Part shown: positions 47,101 through 59,100 of the stretch, piece by piece
Layout: each line of letters begins with the position of its first letter
Numbering within the stretch: the first letter of the stretch is position 1
NCBI RefSeq assembly: GCF_041734735.1
Contig: NC_134901.1
Span: 23,083,987-23,147,986 of the forward strand
Length of the DNA stretch: 64,000 nt
Origin: Babylonia areolata
Taxonomy: Eukaryota > Mollusca > Gastropoda > Neogastropoda > Buccinidae
Direction of reading: 5' to 3'
Program-made: the position numbers and the translations under genes
The notes under the pieces: model-generated
Told to the model about the DNA's origin: nothing
The model's input: the letters and a program-made list of their open reading frames with translations, nothing else
Databases searched by the model: none

Positions 47101-50100
47101 CTCCCATGTTGCAAGAAATCACATATATACTTCCCTTTGTATTTCATTCCTGTAGGCATTATAGAAGATTACCTCCCATGTTGCAAGAAGTGATGCATGT
47201 ATATTTCCCATTATGATTCCTCCTTAGAGACATGATGGCAGATAACCTCCATTGTTGCAAGAAATCAGACATGTATACTTCCCATTATGTTTCCACCCTG
47301 CAGACATGATAGCAGATGACCTCCCATTGTGCAGGAAGTCACATGTATACTTTCCTGTGTGTTTCCTTCCTGCAGACATGATAGCGGACGACCTCCCCTG
47401 TTGCAGGAAGTCACATGTATACTTTCCTGTATGTTTCCTTCCTGCAGACATGATAGCAGATGACCTCCCTCTGTGTAGGAAGTCACATGTATACTTTCCT
47501 GTGTGTTTCCTTCCTGCAGACATGATAGCGGACGACCTCCCCTGTTGCAGGAAGTCACATGTATACTTTCCTGTGTGTTTCCTTCCTACAGACGTGATAG
47601 CGGACGACCTCCCAGGTCGCAGCGGGGCGATCCAGGCGGCCATCAACCTGGAGCTGCCCAGCGACAAGATCCGCTACCTCAACATGAAGCTGGAGGGCCT
47701 CAACGGCCAGCTGCCCAACCTTGACCTCTTCAACCTCGCCATCCGCCTCAGTCGTCGTGAGCGTGTGCCCGCCACGCTTCATCATCAGGTTGGGGGATGG
47801 CTTGATGATTTTCTTCTTTTTTTTCTCTTTTTTTTTTATTCTTTTTTTTTCTATAGATTTTATTTGTGAACAGATTTTTTGTCCTAACATTTCTGTTCAT
47901 GACATATGAATCATAGAGAAAACAGTAACAACAGGGCTACATACACATTGCAGAGTTTAGCAAGAGTCTGGATAATGCATGAATCTGTCAGGGTTTTTTT
48001 TTGGGGGGGGGGGGGGGGGGGTAAAAAAATTGTTATCAATTATTTATAAACAAACCCAAAAATGTACCAGTGCCCTTCCAAAAATTCTGATTTATACAAA
48101 TTTTCATGGATTGCAAAAATTCCTATATCCATTTGTTTTTTGTTTTTTTATGGATGGCTTTTTCATGTACAACCATTGTTGTTTCATCATAGAGACTGTC
48201 ATGCTCTTGTTTTCTAGGTGGTCCCACATTCAGTACCAGCAGCTTTCTGTTTTTCTATAACATTTCTGACACACATACGTTTTGTGACATTAACTTGCAC
48301 ACACAACAAGTAATTCCTTTTTTAAGCCATAGACACCTAAAATTTTCTGTCTTCAACAAGTTTAACATTTTTATGAGAGATAAAAAGTGAGAGAAAGAGA
48401 ATTCCAAGGTGTCAAAGCATGCAGAGAGATCCATATATGCAACACCACAGCTGTGTAAAAAAAAATATATATATATAAGATAAAAAAGCAGATATGTGAC
48501 CTTCACATAAACCCAACGTGCTAATCAGGCCTTGAGAATGGCAGATTGATAGCGTTTTCTTGATTCAGTACGTGGTGGTGGTGCATGACCATTCTTATTT
48601 GGTGGAGCGATTCATCAAGATTTTAACGTAATGACTCCAGTCATATACAGGCTGCTATGATTCACACTCTGTGTGAAGGGGCAGCTAGATCATTATCACC
48701 GGTAACATACACAGAGATCCCACCAGTTACGATTTTGCCGTATTTTTTTTACACTCAATCGTAGTTTGTTACACCAACACAAAATTGTTCTGATGAGTTC
48801 ATTTTTGACTTCATAGCCTGGTCACATGCTTTCCTGTCGTAACATTACCCAGACACTCTAGACTTGTCAGTCTTGAGACCAGGGTAGTCTCTACTAACCT
48901 TGATGCTTTGCTAATCGCATGCATGTTTACATTGAAACAGCATTGATTGGACCAATCAGCTTAATCGTTTACCCAAACAAGACAGAACGTGGCTAAATCA
49001 AGCTGCGACTCGGTCAAACAGCGTCTGTGCCCGTTTGCCGGTGTGGCTTGGAGTCCGAGTGTTCCTACCAAATTCAAAATGTCCCTACCAAATTTCCTGA
49101 TTGTTCCTACAAATACTTGACAGGGGTTGGCATCTCTGCCTAAACATGTTGTTGATTGGCGGCAGCGTGACCCTCATTGTTGTTGATTGGCAGCAGCGTG
49201 ACCCTCATTGTTGTTGATTGGCGGCAGCGTGACCCTCATTGTTGTTGATTGGCGGCAGCGTGACCCTCATTGTTGATTGGCGGCAGCGTGACCCTCATTG
49301 TTGTTGATTGGCGGCAGCGTGACCCTCATTGTTGTTGATTGGCAGCAGCGTGACCCTCATTGTTCCTACAAACACTTGACAGGGGTTGGCATCTCTGTAT
49401 ACACGTTGACTGGCGGCAGCATGACCCTGATTGGCAGCAATGTGACCTTGATTGTTCCTACAAACACTTGACAGGGGTTGGCATCTCTGTGTACATGTTG
49501 ATTGGCGGCAGCGTGACCCCGATTGGCGGCAGCGTGACCCTGATTGTTCCTACAAACACTTGACAGGCTTGGCATCTCTGTGTACACGTTGATTGGTGGC
49601 AGCATGACCCTGATTGTTCCTACAAACACTTGACAGAGGTTGGCGTCTCTGTATACACATGTTGTTGATTGTCGACAGCGTGACCCCCCAGACCAGGAGA
49701 CACTGGAGGGCTACCAACACATGCTGGGCACCATGCTGCGCATGATGTGGTCACAGGCCTCGGGCGCCCCCTCTGGCAATCATGGACTCTTCCACCGGTT
49801 CCACATTGAGGCTCTGACCGTGGAGGGAGTGTCCAAGCCGAGGGGTCACAGAAGCTATCCTCTGGAGCAGATTGCCAGGTTTGTGAAGGTGGTGTGTGCG
49901 TTTTGTGCGCATGTCTGTGCTGTGTGCATTGTTATGTCTTCAGTGCAAGGATTGTGTAGACCATGCATTCAACAGCAACACCATAAATAGTTTGCAGTTT
50001 TAGCATCACATTTATTTTTTCTTCTTTGCTGTCTTTGTCCTCCCAAGGGCCTTCACCCCAACCACTCATACATTCTTATTAAACTGGGTTGTTTCCCGTT

Positions 50101-53100
50101 ACTAGGTGTTACATGTGACATATATGTGTGTGTATCATTGATTCTATAGTTTTATTCATATCAACAACATTAACTCTCTCCGGACGAAGGAATGCTCATG
50201 CATTCCTACACAAAATGTATTCGGATTCAGACGAAGGAATGGAATAGCATTCTCCGAAAGTAAAATTCCATCATGCGCTATACACGTGATTTTGTGATTA
50301 GCCAAGCAGAGTGCGCTATTCTGGGTCACTCCACAATCGAACAGTATGATTGGTCAGCCTGGGATGTGTGGCCCATCTCGCACACACGCTGACAAAGTCA
50401 CTGACCGGTCGTCTGCTCGCGTGCCAGCCTGTTAGCAAAGCGGGCTCTTCTCAGAATGTTGTGAAGCGAACAAGGCAGTGACGGCAATGTTTTAGGGTTG
50501 CCGAAGTACTTGAAATGCTACAAACTGAAGGGTCGGACATTGAAGAGGTGGATGATGACAAAGGAGAAAGCGAATTTAATGCAGAAAGCGACCATGGGTA
50601 TGGTGATTCGGGGTGAAAAATTGGCAGTATTTTCTACATATGGCAAAACTGTAAAAATAAGATGAAAAATTTGATTTTTTTTTATATGTAATAGCTCAAC
50701 ACGTAATAAACCAGTTCTGAAAGTTTCATTTTCTTACACAGTATTTTGTATTTTTTGTCATTTTTTTCCAAACCCTTACAAATGGGCCATCTGTGGGGAA
50801 AAGCAAGGGAGAAAACTTGTCGTCCCGAGTGAGTTAATTACCAGTTCTTTTATACTTGTTATAGGCCTCAAAAGTAGAAATCAACAAGGACAATGCAAAT
50901 GTACTGTTCTGTGCAGTTCTGGGTTGGGTCACGTATGCTATCTCAGTAGTTTAGCATTAAGAAATTTTCTGTCTTTGAAGGTGGTCAAAAAAATTGCACA
51001 TGTTTGTGTGTGATATCACTTATCTAATCATTACTTTTCATGAACGTGATACTGAATAATCAAACAAAGGTAAATTATAGATCAGTATTTGGAGATGTGT
51101 GTGTGGTCATTGAATCAGTTTTTATTTATATGTAAGTGGTTCTAAAAAATAATGATAAATGTGTGTGTGTGTGTGTGTGCATGTGTGTGTATGTGTTAAA
51201 ATGCTGTCTGACCAAAAAGTGAGTGATTTCAATTGTAATCTGAAATGGATATTATCTTAATTCACCATGTACAGTTGAATGTTCACTTGAGCATTATAGT
51301 CCAAAAGGGCAAAGGAAAAAAACTCTAAGTACTCACTGAAGCATCCCATTGTTCTGAAGAACACCAAGCATACAGTGCCTCACAATACTGATTGCAGAGT
51401 GGTGGAGGGCATTTTCCGCAGCCTCAACAACTTGCTGGAGCGTTTCCACCAGTCGTTTTTCTTCTACCTGCTCCCATCAACCGACAGGTACATCTCCATC
51501 GGGATCTACATGCCCCCCTTTGGTCTGATCGCTACCGCTGGAGTCATCAAGATATCCTTTGAGGAATGGACACACAGGGACAATATCAGTTTAGTTTCAG
51601 TTTCAGTTTCTCAAGGAGGCACTGCGTTCGAATGTGCCCATATACGCTACACCACATCTGCTAGGCAGATGCCTCAGAGCAGCAATAACCTATGCGCTAG
51701 TCAGACCTTGAGCGCATGTAGGTATGTTTTTGTACCTATCACAGTGGATTTCTTCTACAGAATTTTTCCAGAGGACAAAGCATTTGTTGCCATGGGTTCT
51801 TTTTTCAGTACGCCAGGTGTGTGCTGCATATGAGACCTCAATTTATCATCTCATCCAAATGACTAGACACTCAGTTTGATTTTCATGTGAAACTTGGGAG
51901 AAAGGGCGAGAGTAGGAATCAAACCCAGACCCTCACAGACACTGTATAGGCAGAGTTTCAGTAGCTTCAGTAGCTCAAGGAGGCATCACTGCGTTCGGAC
52001 ATATCCATATACGCTACACCACATCTGCCAAGCAGATGCCTGACCAGCAGCGTAACCCAACACGCTTAATCAGGCCTTGAGGGGAAAAAAAAAAGAAAAC
52101 AAAAGGTGAATAAATAATAGATAAGCTTACAGAAATAAATAAATAAATAAATAATACCTATGATGTTAAAAAAAAAAAAGGTAGTAGTAATAAGAATAAT
52201 AATAATAAATTAATAACAATAATAAATAAATAAATAAATAAGATTGACGTCTTATCCACTCTGCCACACAGACAAGGCGGACCAGACAAAACAGGTGTGG
52301 TCCTTGTGCTCCTGATATTGTCTGGTGTTGCCAAAAAGTGAAGGTTGACACAAAATTCTACCTGTGATATGATTCTCCGTGTAGATGTGATATTCTCTGG
52401 TGTTGCCAAAAAGTGAAGGTTGACACAAAATTCTACCTGTGATATGTTTCTCCATGTAGATGTGATATTCTCTGGTGTTGCCAAAAAGTGAAGGTTGGCA
52501 CAAAATTCTACCTATGATATGTTTCTCCATGTAGATGTGATATTCTCTGGTGTTGCCAAAAAGTGAAGGTTGGCACAAAATTCTACCTATGATATGATTC
52601 TCCGTGTAGATGTGATATTCTCTGGTGTTGCCAAAAAGTGAAGGTTGGCACAAAATTCTACCTATGATATGTTTCTCTATGTAGATGTGATCCACTTGTT
52701 GCTATTATTCTCTGGTGCTACCCAAAAGTGAAGATTAAAAAAAAAAAAAAAAAAATACCAGTGATATGCTTCTCAGTTTAAATGTAGTCCACTTGTTACT
52801 AGAATTCTGTGGCGTTGACCAAAAATGAAAGTTCATAAAAATGTTTGTCAGTGATATACTTCCTTAATGTATGTTCCTGTCGATTCTGCTTCAGTGTGCG
52901 TTTGTATGTAAGAGGCATGTCAAGGTGTGCACATATTTTGTGTGATTTATATCATGATTTCTGGGGTGTCCGTCTGATGAATGAAAAGAAGAAGAAATAA
53001 TCATGATTTGGGAAGATCAGAGATGAGCAAAATATCAAAATTACCTTATCTCCCTCCCACTCCCTATCACAGTTGTATTGAACACAAAAAAAAAAGAAAA

Positions 53101-56100
53101 AAAAAAAAAGAAGATTTTATTTCCTGACATTGCAAGACACACAAGAAGACACAAAATATCCTGTAAAATCTGTTCCAGAAATTCTCATTGGTTGCCAGCT
53201 CCATTTCAGTCTTTGATCTGGCTGAAAAATGAAGTGGACTGCTGGTTGAAAATTCTTTAACAGACTTTGTAAATGGTAACTCTTTTTCATGTTGGAGTGC
53301 TGTTGTTTTGTAGTTACTTGAATTAGCCAAATAAAACCAGAAGAAATTATGGCAGTTAGGAGACAGTTGCCAAGTACATGTGAAGACTAAATTTTTTTTT
53401 TTTTTTTTTTTTTTTCAATACATGTTGTTTTTTTCTTTTAAAATTCAGCTCATGCCATTTTGCACTTTATAGAGCTGGCTCACATCAATCTTGCTATGGA
53501 CGGGTTGGAGTTTTCTGTGATTTGGGGTGTTCAGAACAACCACCTCCATAATGCAGAGTTCTCCTTGACACCAACAAGCTTTGGCTCTGTGGATCATTAC
53601 CCACTCCAGTGAAGAGGAGAAAACCGACCCCACAGCTGATGGGAAAAAAGAGGAGACAGGCAGCTGTGATGAACTACAAGACAAAAAGGAAAAGTCTGTG
53701 GATGAAGGAGAAGAAGACACCACAGCAGAGGATGATGCTAAAACCGAGGAGGACAGTGGAACTGTGGAGGGACAAGGGCCTCTGAAAGGGGGTGGAGACC
53801 AGGCAGAGAGTCCACTGGGAAAGGAAATGACGCAAGAAGAGGGCAAGGGAGATGCTGCTGAGGAGCTGATTGGGGAAGACTCAGATCTGGACGATGAAGA
53901 CTTTGAGGTATGGGTCTTCTTTGTTTGTTTGTGGGCTGACATTCACTCGTATGTACCAGTGGGCTTTAACTAAAGCGTATGACTGTTTTTACCTCCGCCA
54001 TGTTGGCAGTCGTACTCAGTTTGCGGAAATGGGGGGATGCATGCCAGGAAATTTCTTGTTTCCACAACCCACTGAATGCTGACATGAATTACAGAACCTT
54101 TAATGTGTGTATTTTATCTTTTGCGTGTGTATACACATGAAGGGGGTTCAGGCATGAGCAGGTCTGCACATTTGTTGACCTGGGAGATAAGATAAATCTC
54201 CACCCTTTACCCCACCAGGTGCTGCAACCAGGATTTGAACCTGGGACCTCAGATTGAAAGTTCATTGCTTTAACCACTCAGCTGTTCCGCCCGTCTGAAG
54301 TATGGATAGGGGGTTATGAATGTGTTGTTTTTGTTTGTTTTTGTTGTTGGTTTGTTTTTTGGGTTTGGGGGGAGGGGGGGTATTTATTTGTCGTTTTTTT
54401 ATGGCTGTATCAATGCAGTTAAAACAAAAATATTACATGACATTAAATCAAATCATGTTTAGTACTGTAACAACACATAGGAACAACAGCATCAAGTTTT
54501 CAGGAAAAGTACATTGAAACATGAATATTATGATACCAGTTATTTATACTAGTAATAATAGGCCTCGACAACAGAAATCATCTAGAACAATGCAACTGGA
54601 CTGCTCTATGCAGTTCTGAGTTTGCTTTAGATTTGTCCTCATTCTATGGAATTAGCATAGACTTTGGAAAATGCTCAGTAAACTTCATGCTACTAAGATT
54701 GCTTATGCAACCCTGCCCCTGCCCACTAATCTTTCAGCAGATAGGTCAGTTGAAATTCCACATGTTTAATATGTGGGAACCATTTTATCAAGAATTCTGT
54801 GCATTTCATCTCTTGGCATTATGCCTTGAAGGTTAATCTACCAATTTCGTTTTCATACTTTTGGTTGTCAGATCATTGCATGTATCACAACACCACTTTG
54901 ATATAAAAAAGAATCTTCATCAGACAGCTTTAAATTTCTCTCCTGTTATTTCCAAAATGAAAGACTGTGTTTCACTGTATTTGAGTTTAGCAAATCTGTG
55001 CCATATATGGGTATTTCACCATCCAAACCCTTGCTTTATTTCATATCATTAGTGATCAGGGTTTCAGGCCCCATTTTGGCTTGGCATCATGTCCTTGGGG
55101 AAAGGTACTATGATTTTCCTCACTGTACCCAGGTATGAATGGCTACCTGACATTGATTGGGGAAGATTAAAACAGCAGACAGAAGGAGAAGATTGGGCCC
55201 CACTTTCTTGTGCCAAGCCCTGAACATGGGATATTCTTCTTCTTCTTCTTCACTCGTGTGCTGCAACTCCCACGTTCACTCATACGTACACGAGTGGGCT
55301 TTTACGTGTATGACCGTTTTTAACCCTGCCATGTAGGCAGCCATACTCTGTTTTCAGGGGTGTGCATGCTGGGTATGTCCTTGTTTCCATAACCCACGGA
55401 ACGCTGACATGGATTACAGGATCTTTAACATGCTTATTTGATCTTCTGCTTGCATATACACATGAAGGGAGTTCAGGCACTAACAGGTCTGCACATATGT
55501 TGACCTGTGAGATCAGAAAAATCTCCACCCTTTACCCACTGAGATTTGAACTCAAGACCCTCAGATTGAAAGTCCAGCGCTTTAACCACTTGGCTATTGC
55601 ACCCACCACAGGGGATATGAACTCACTGCACCCAGTGTCCATTAAAGGCCATGAGACCTTTAACCTTTAACCTTGACCTGACAGCCAGTGGCGACGACAG
55701 GCCTGCTGTCGGTGCTGCCCACGTTGATGATGGCCTACCTGCTGGGTCTGATGGCCTACACCGCCCCTTACGTCCTCACCCACTTCACTCCCGCCATCAA
55801 GATGAAGGCCGCAGACACCATTCTGTACGGAATCTTGGCCATCTTCTCCGCTGGCCTGGCGTATCCCTACTTGATGAACAGGTGGGTTTTTTCAATAAGT
55901 TCAGTGACTACAGGTGGTTTTTTTTGTGTGTGTGGTTTTGGGAGGGTGGGGGGGTGATTTGGTTTTTGGGTGGGGTTTTTTATGTTACTTGAGGAGGTTT
56001 CAGTGTGTGTGTGTGTGTGTGTGTATGCACATACACATGCATGATTCTCAGAAAGTTCAGTGGGTACAGTAGTTTTCCTGTTTTTCTGTTTTTGTTGTTC

Positions 56101-59100
56101 CTTGAGGAGGCTTGATTGTACTGTGGGTGTGTATGTGTGTGTGTGTGTGTGTGTATGTATGTACATATGCACATATTTGTTTGTTTATAACTTCTTCACA
56201 TAGCATAGTTTCCAGCCTGAAAGGTGCAGCCTTTCTACTAAAATGCCTTACCCTTGCATCTTATCCTGTCTGTGTCTGAAAACTGAATTCTGAAAGCCAC
56301 TTGCTGCCATTTGACAATATTATAGATAGATATACAGATAGATAGATAGATACATAGATAAGACAGCTAGATATATAGATAGGTGATATTGGTAAGTTTA
56401 TGTGGATGGTGTCAATGTATGTTTCAGAAAAGCCAAGACAGATCAATAAAATAGATAGATGGATAGATAGATATAATATGGTTGAGTTTATGTGGAATGT
56501 GTCGATGCATGTTTCAGGAAAGCTAGATCGATGTATAAAATGGATAAATAGATAGATGATTTGGGTGAGATTATGTGGATGGTGTCAATGCATGTTTCAG
56601 AAAAGCCTGGAGAGATAGATAGATAAGATAGAATAGATATATAGATAGATAGTGCGGGTGAGTTTATGTGGATGGTGTCGATGCATGTTTCAGAAAAGCC
56701 TCGATGGTGGGATAGATAGATAGAGAGATAGAATAGGTAGATAGATAGTGTGGGTGAGGATGGTGTCAATGAATGTTTCAGGAAAGCCTAGATAGATAGA
56801 TAAAATAGATAGATATATAATATGGGTGAGTTTATGTGGATGGTGTCAACGTATGTTTCAGAAAAGCATAGATAGATAGATAGTGCGGGTGAGTTTATGT
56901 GGATGGTGCCGATGCATGTTTCAGGAGAGCATTGATAGATAGATGTATGATATGGGTGAGTTTATGTGGATGGTGTTGATGTATGTTTCAGAAAAGCCTA
57001 GATAAATATATGAAATAGATAGATAGATAAATAGATATATAGTGTTGGTGAGTTGATGTGGATGGTGTCAGTGTATGTTTCAGAAAAGCCTAGATAGATA
57101 GATAGATGATATGGGTGAGTTTATGTGGATGGTGTTAACGTATGTTTAAGGAAAGCCTGGATATAGATAGATAGATAGTGTGGGTGAGTTTATGTGGATG
57201 GTGTCAATGTATGTTTCAGAAAAGCCTAGATAGATTGATAAAACAGATAGACAGATAGTGTGGGTGAGTTTATGTGGATGTTATGGATGCTTGTTTCAGG
57301 AAAGCCAGCCCCGATGAGGTGATCCATAGTGACTGGCAGCTGCTGAAGTGTGTGGGGCTGATCGTGCAGGGGCTGACGCTGTTTGCTGTGTCCCTCATGA
57401 ACATCTCTCTGGCCTTCTTCCTGGCTGCAGTGTCCGTGCCTGTCACCATGATGGTCAAGCCCACACGCAGCATGTGAGGATTTTTTTTTTTTTTCCCCCA
57501 AAAAATCATGTTTAACTTACTTAACGTGACCCACTGCAATGGTGCTGATCTTGGCAGGGGTCTGATTCCTGTCCTGTGCAAAATGCCGCTCCACCCAAGG
57601 GGATAAATCAAAAGTAGCTGCAACTAGTAGGCTCCCTTGGCTTACTTACTGAGCTGCTTTCATGTCTTGTGTTTAAATATTCAGGCAGCGCTTGCCATAG
57701 TGATAATTTGAATTCAAACACGTATCCTTTTTTGTGTGTGTGGGTGAGGGAAGGATCATTGTTTCTTTTGTATAAGTAAAGACAAGTAAAAAGAAATGGA
57801 AAGAAAAAGAATATGTAAGCTGCACAGTGGGATGGGATGGATACACACTGGCTTAAACCTGACTGAATGACATGGGGAAACGAATGATGAGCGCCCAGTG
57901 GCAGCCTGTCGTGCAAATGACCCTGTGTTTGTAAAGCATCTAGAGCTTGGTCTCTGACCGAGGATAGGCGCTATATAAGTATCCATATCGTCATCATCAT
58001 ACTGTTCTGATTTTATGATTGCCCTTCTTCTTCTTCTTCTTCATCATCGTTTGTGGGCAGCTGCAACTCCCACATTCACCCGTAAAAAGAAAAAAGTTGT
58101 ATACATGTTCGAGTAGGTTTTTAAACGCATCACCATTTTAACTTTGACATATCAGCAGACATACTCGATTTTAGGAGGTTTATCATTGCCTTCATTACCT
58201 TCTTTTGATTTGCCGTCAGTGTTGGATTTCTATTGGAATTTAAATCATCTGTTTTGGTTTTGGGGGGCTTTTCATTTGTTTGTTTTTTATGATTGGAGAA
58301 GAACATGTTGGTAACACACTTTTTTGCCTTCCTGATACCAGCACGGTAAATCGCCCACATCCCCCTTGTTTCTGTCTCTCTCTCTCTTTTTACTATTAAA
58401 TTACCCTTTCCAAAAAGACGATTTTTTTAAAATGCAACTTTGAAAATAGTGCAACAGTGTTTTAAACAACGTAGTCTCTGCTAAAAGCGAAATATATTTC
58501 TTGGTTATGCATCCTATAAGGCATGCTGCTGACTTCGTTTTACTCTTTGGTTGCTGTTTATTCTTTTTTTCAAAGCAGATGTTGTGTAACATATATGGAT
58601 CAGTCTACACACTTTGACACCTCCCTCCTATCTTTTACCTCACACATCTTTAATTTTTTAGATTAATTGCTTTATATTTTGTCTCATTTCTTTATTTGCT
58701 GTTTATGAATAAGTGATTTGATTTTGATAATTTCGTTTATCAGCCATCGCATTGGAATGGAAGTGCTGCAACATGTGAGCGCACTATAAGCTTTAACTCA
58801 TTTAGCCCAGCGCTGTGAGCATTGCCCTGGCGCCAAAATTCGTTTCATTAAAATGGTGTACATGTTCCTGTATGTGCATAAACTGCAAGCTAAGGGAACT
58901 AACTTCTGCAGTATTTCCAGCTACATCCCTACATGTCAATTTGGAGGGGGAAAAAACAGTCAGTTTCAGTATATTTTCTTTGTGTTTTCTGCATCGATAT
59001 GGCAGGGGGACCTGCCATGGCTGTAAACTCCCCTAGGGGTTGAATGGGCTTATTAAGTTTGTTGATGTTGTTTTATCATTGCTTATATTTGCAGTTCATG

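Larger units (their letters stand above)
51552..53577 (+). other. GPAA1: GPAA1 intron 8, probable U12-type (minor spliceosome) intron
   Basis: The exon ends at VIK and the intron starts ATATCCTTT, the canonical U12 AT-type 5' splice site. TCCTTGAC at 53,562-53,569 matches the U12 branch-site consensus TTCCTTRAY in most positions and lies 8-10 bases before the only in-phase exon start. Frame admits AC at 53,571 (adding two Gln) or a non-canonical AA at 53,577 (aligning best with human). No GT donor gives a plausible product. Confidence 0.75.

Noticed and set aside
47252-47591. Coding exon extending left of GPAA1 exon 6
   Set aside because: The sequence is tandem copies of the acceptor region and intron. 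Annotated as intron by default because homology starts at 47,592; kept as a finding since alternative acceptor use is possible.
49680-49691. CCCCCAG at 49,691 as exon 7 acceptor
   Set aside because: Exon 6 ends in phase 0, and this AG would put exon 7 out of frame; 49,678 keeps phase.
51530-51600. GT donors near the end of GPAA1 exon 8
   Set aside because: The available GTs (within GGAGTCATC or at the start of the SINE) have poor context, and splicing there would lose or add residues relative to human; the ATATCCTTT donor fits better.
52158-52695. Repetitive 147-codon minus-strand frame
   Set aside because: By-product of a 75-bp minisatellite whose period is a multiple of three.
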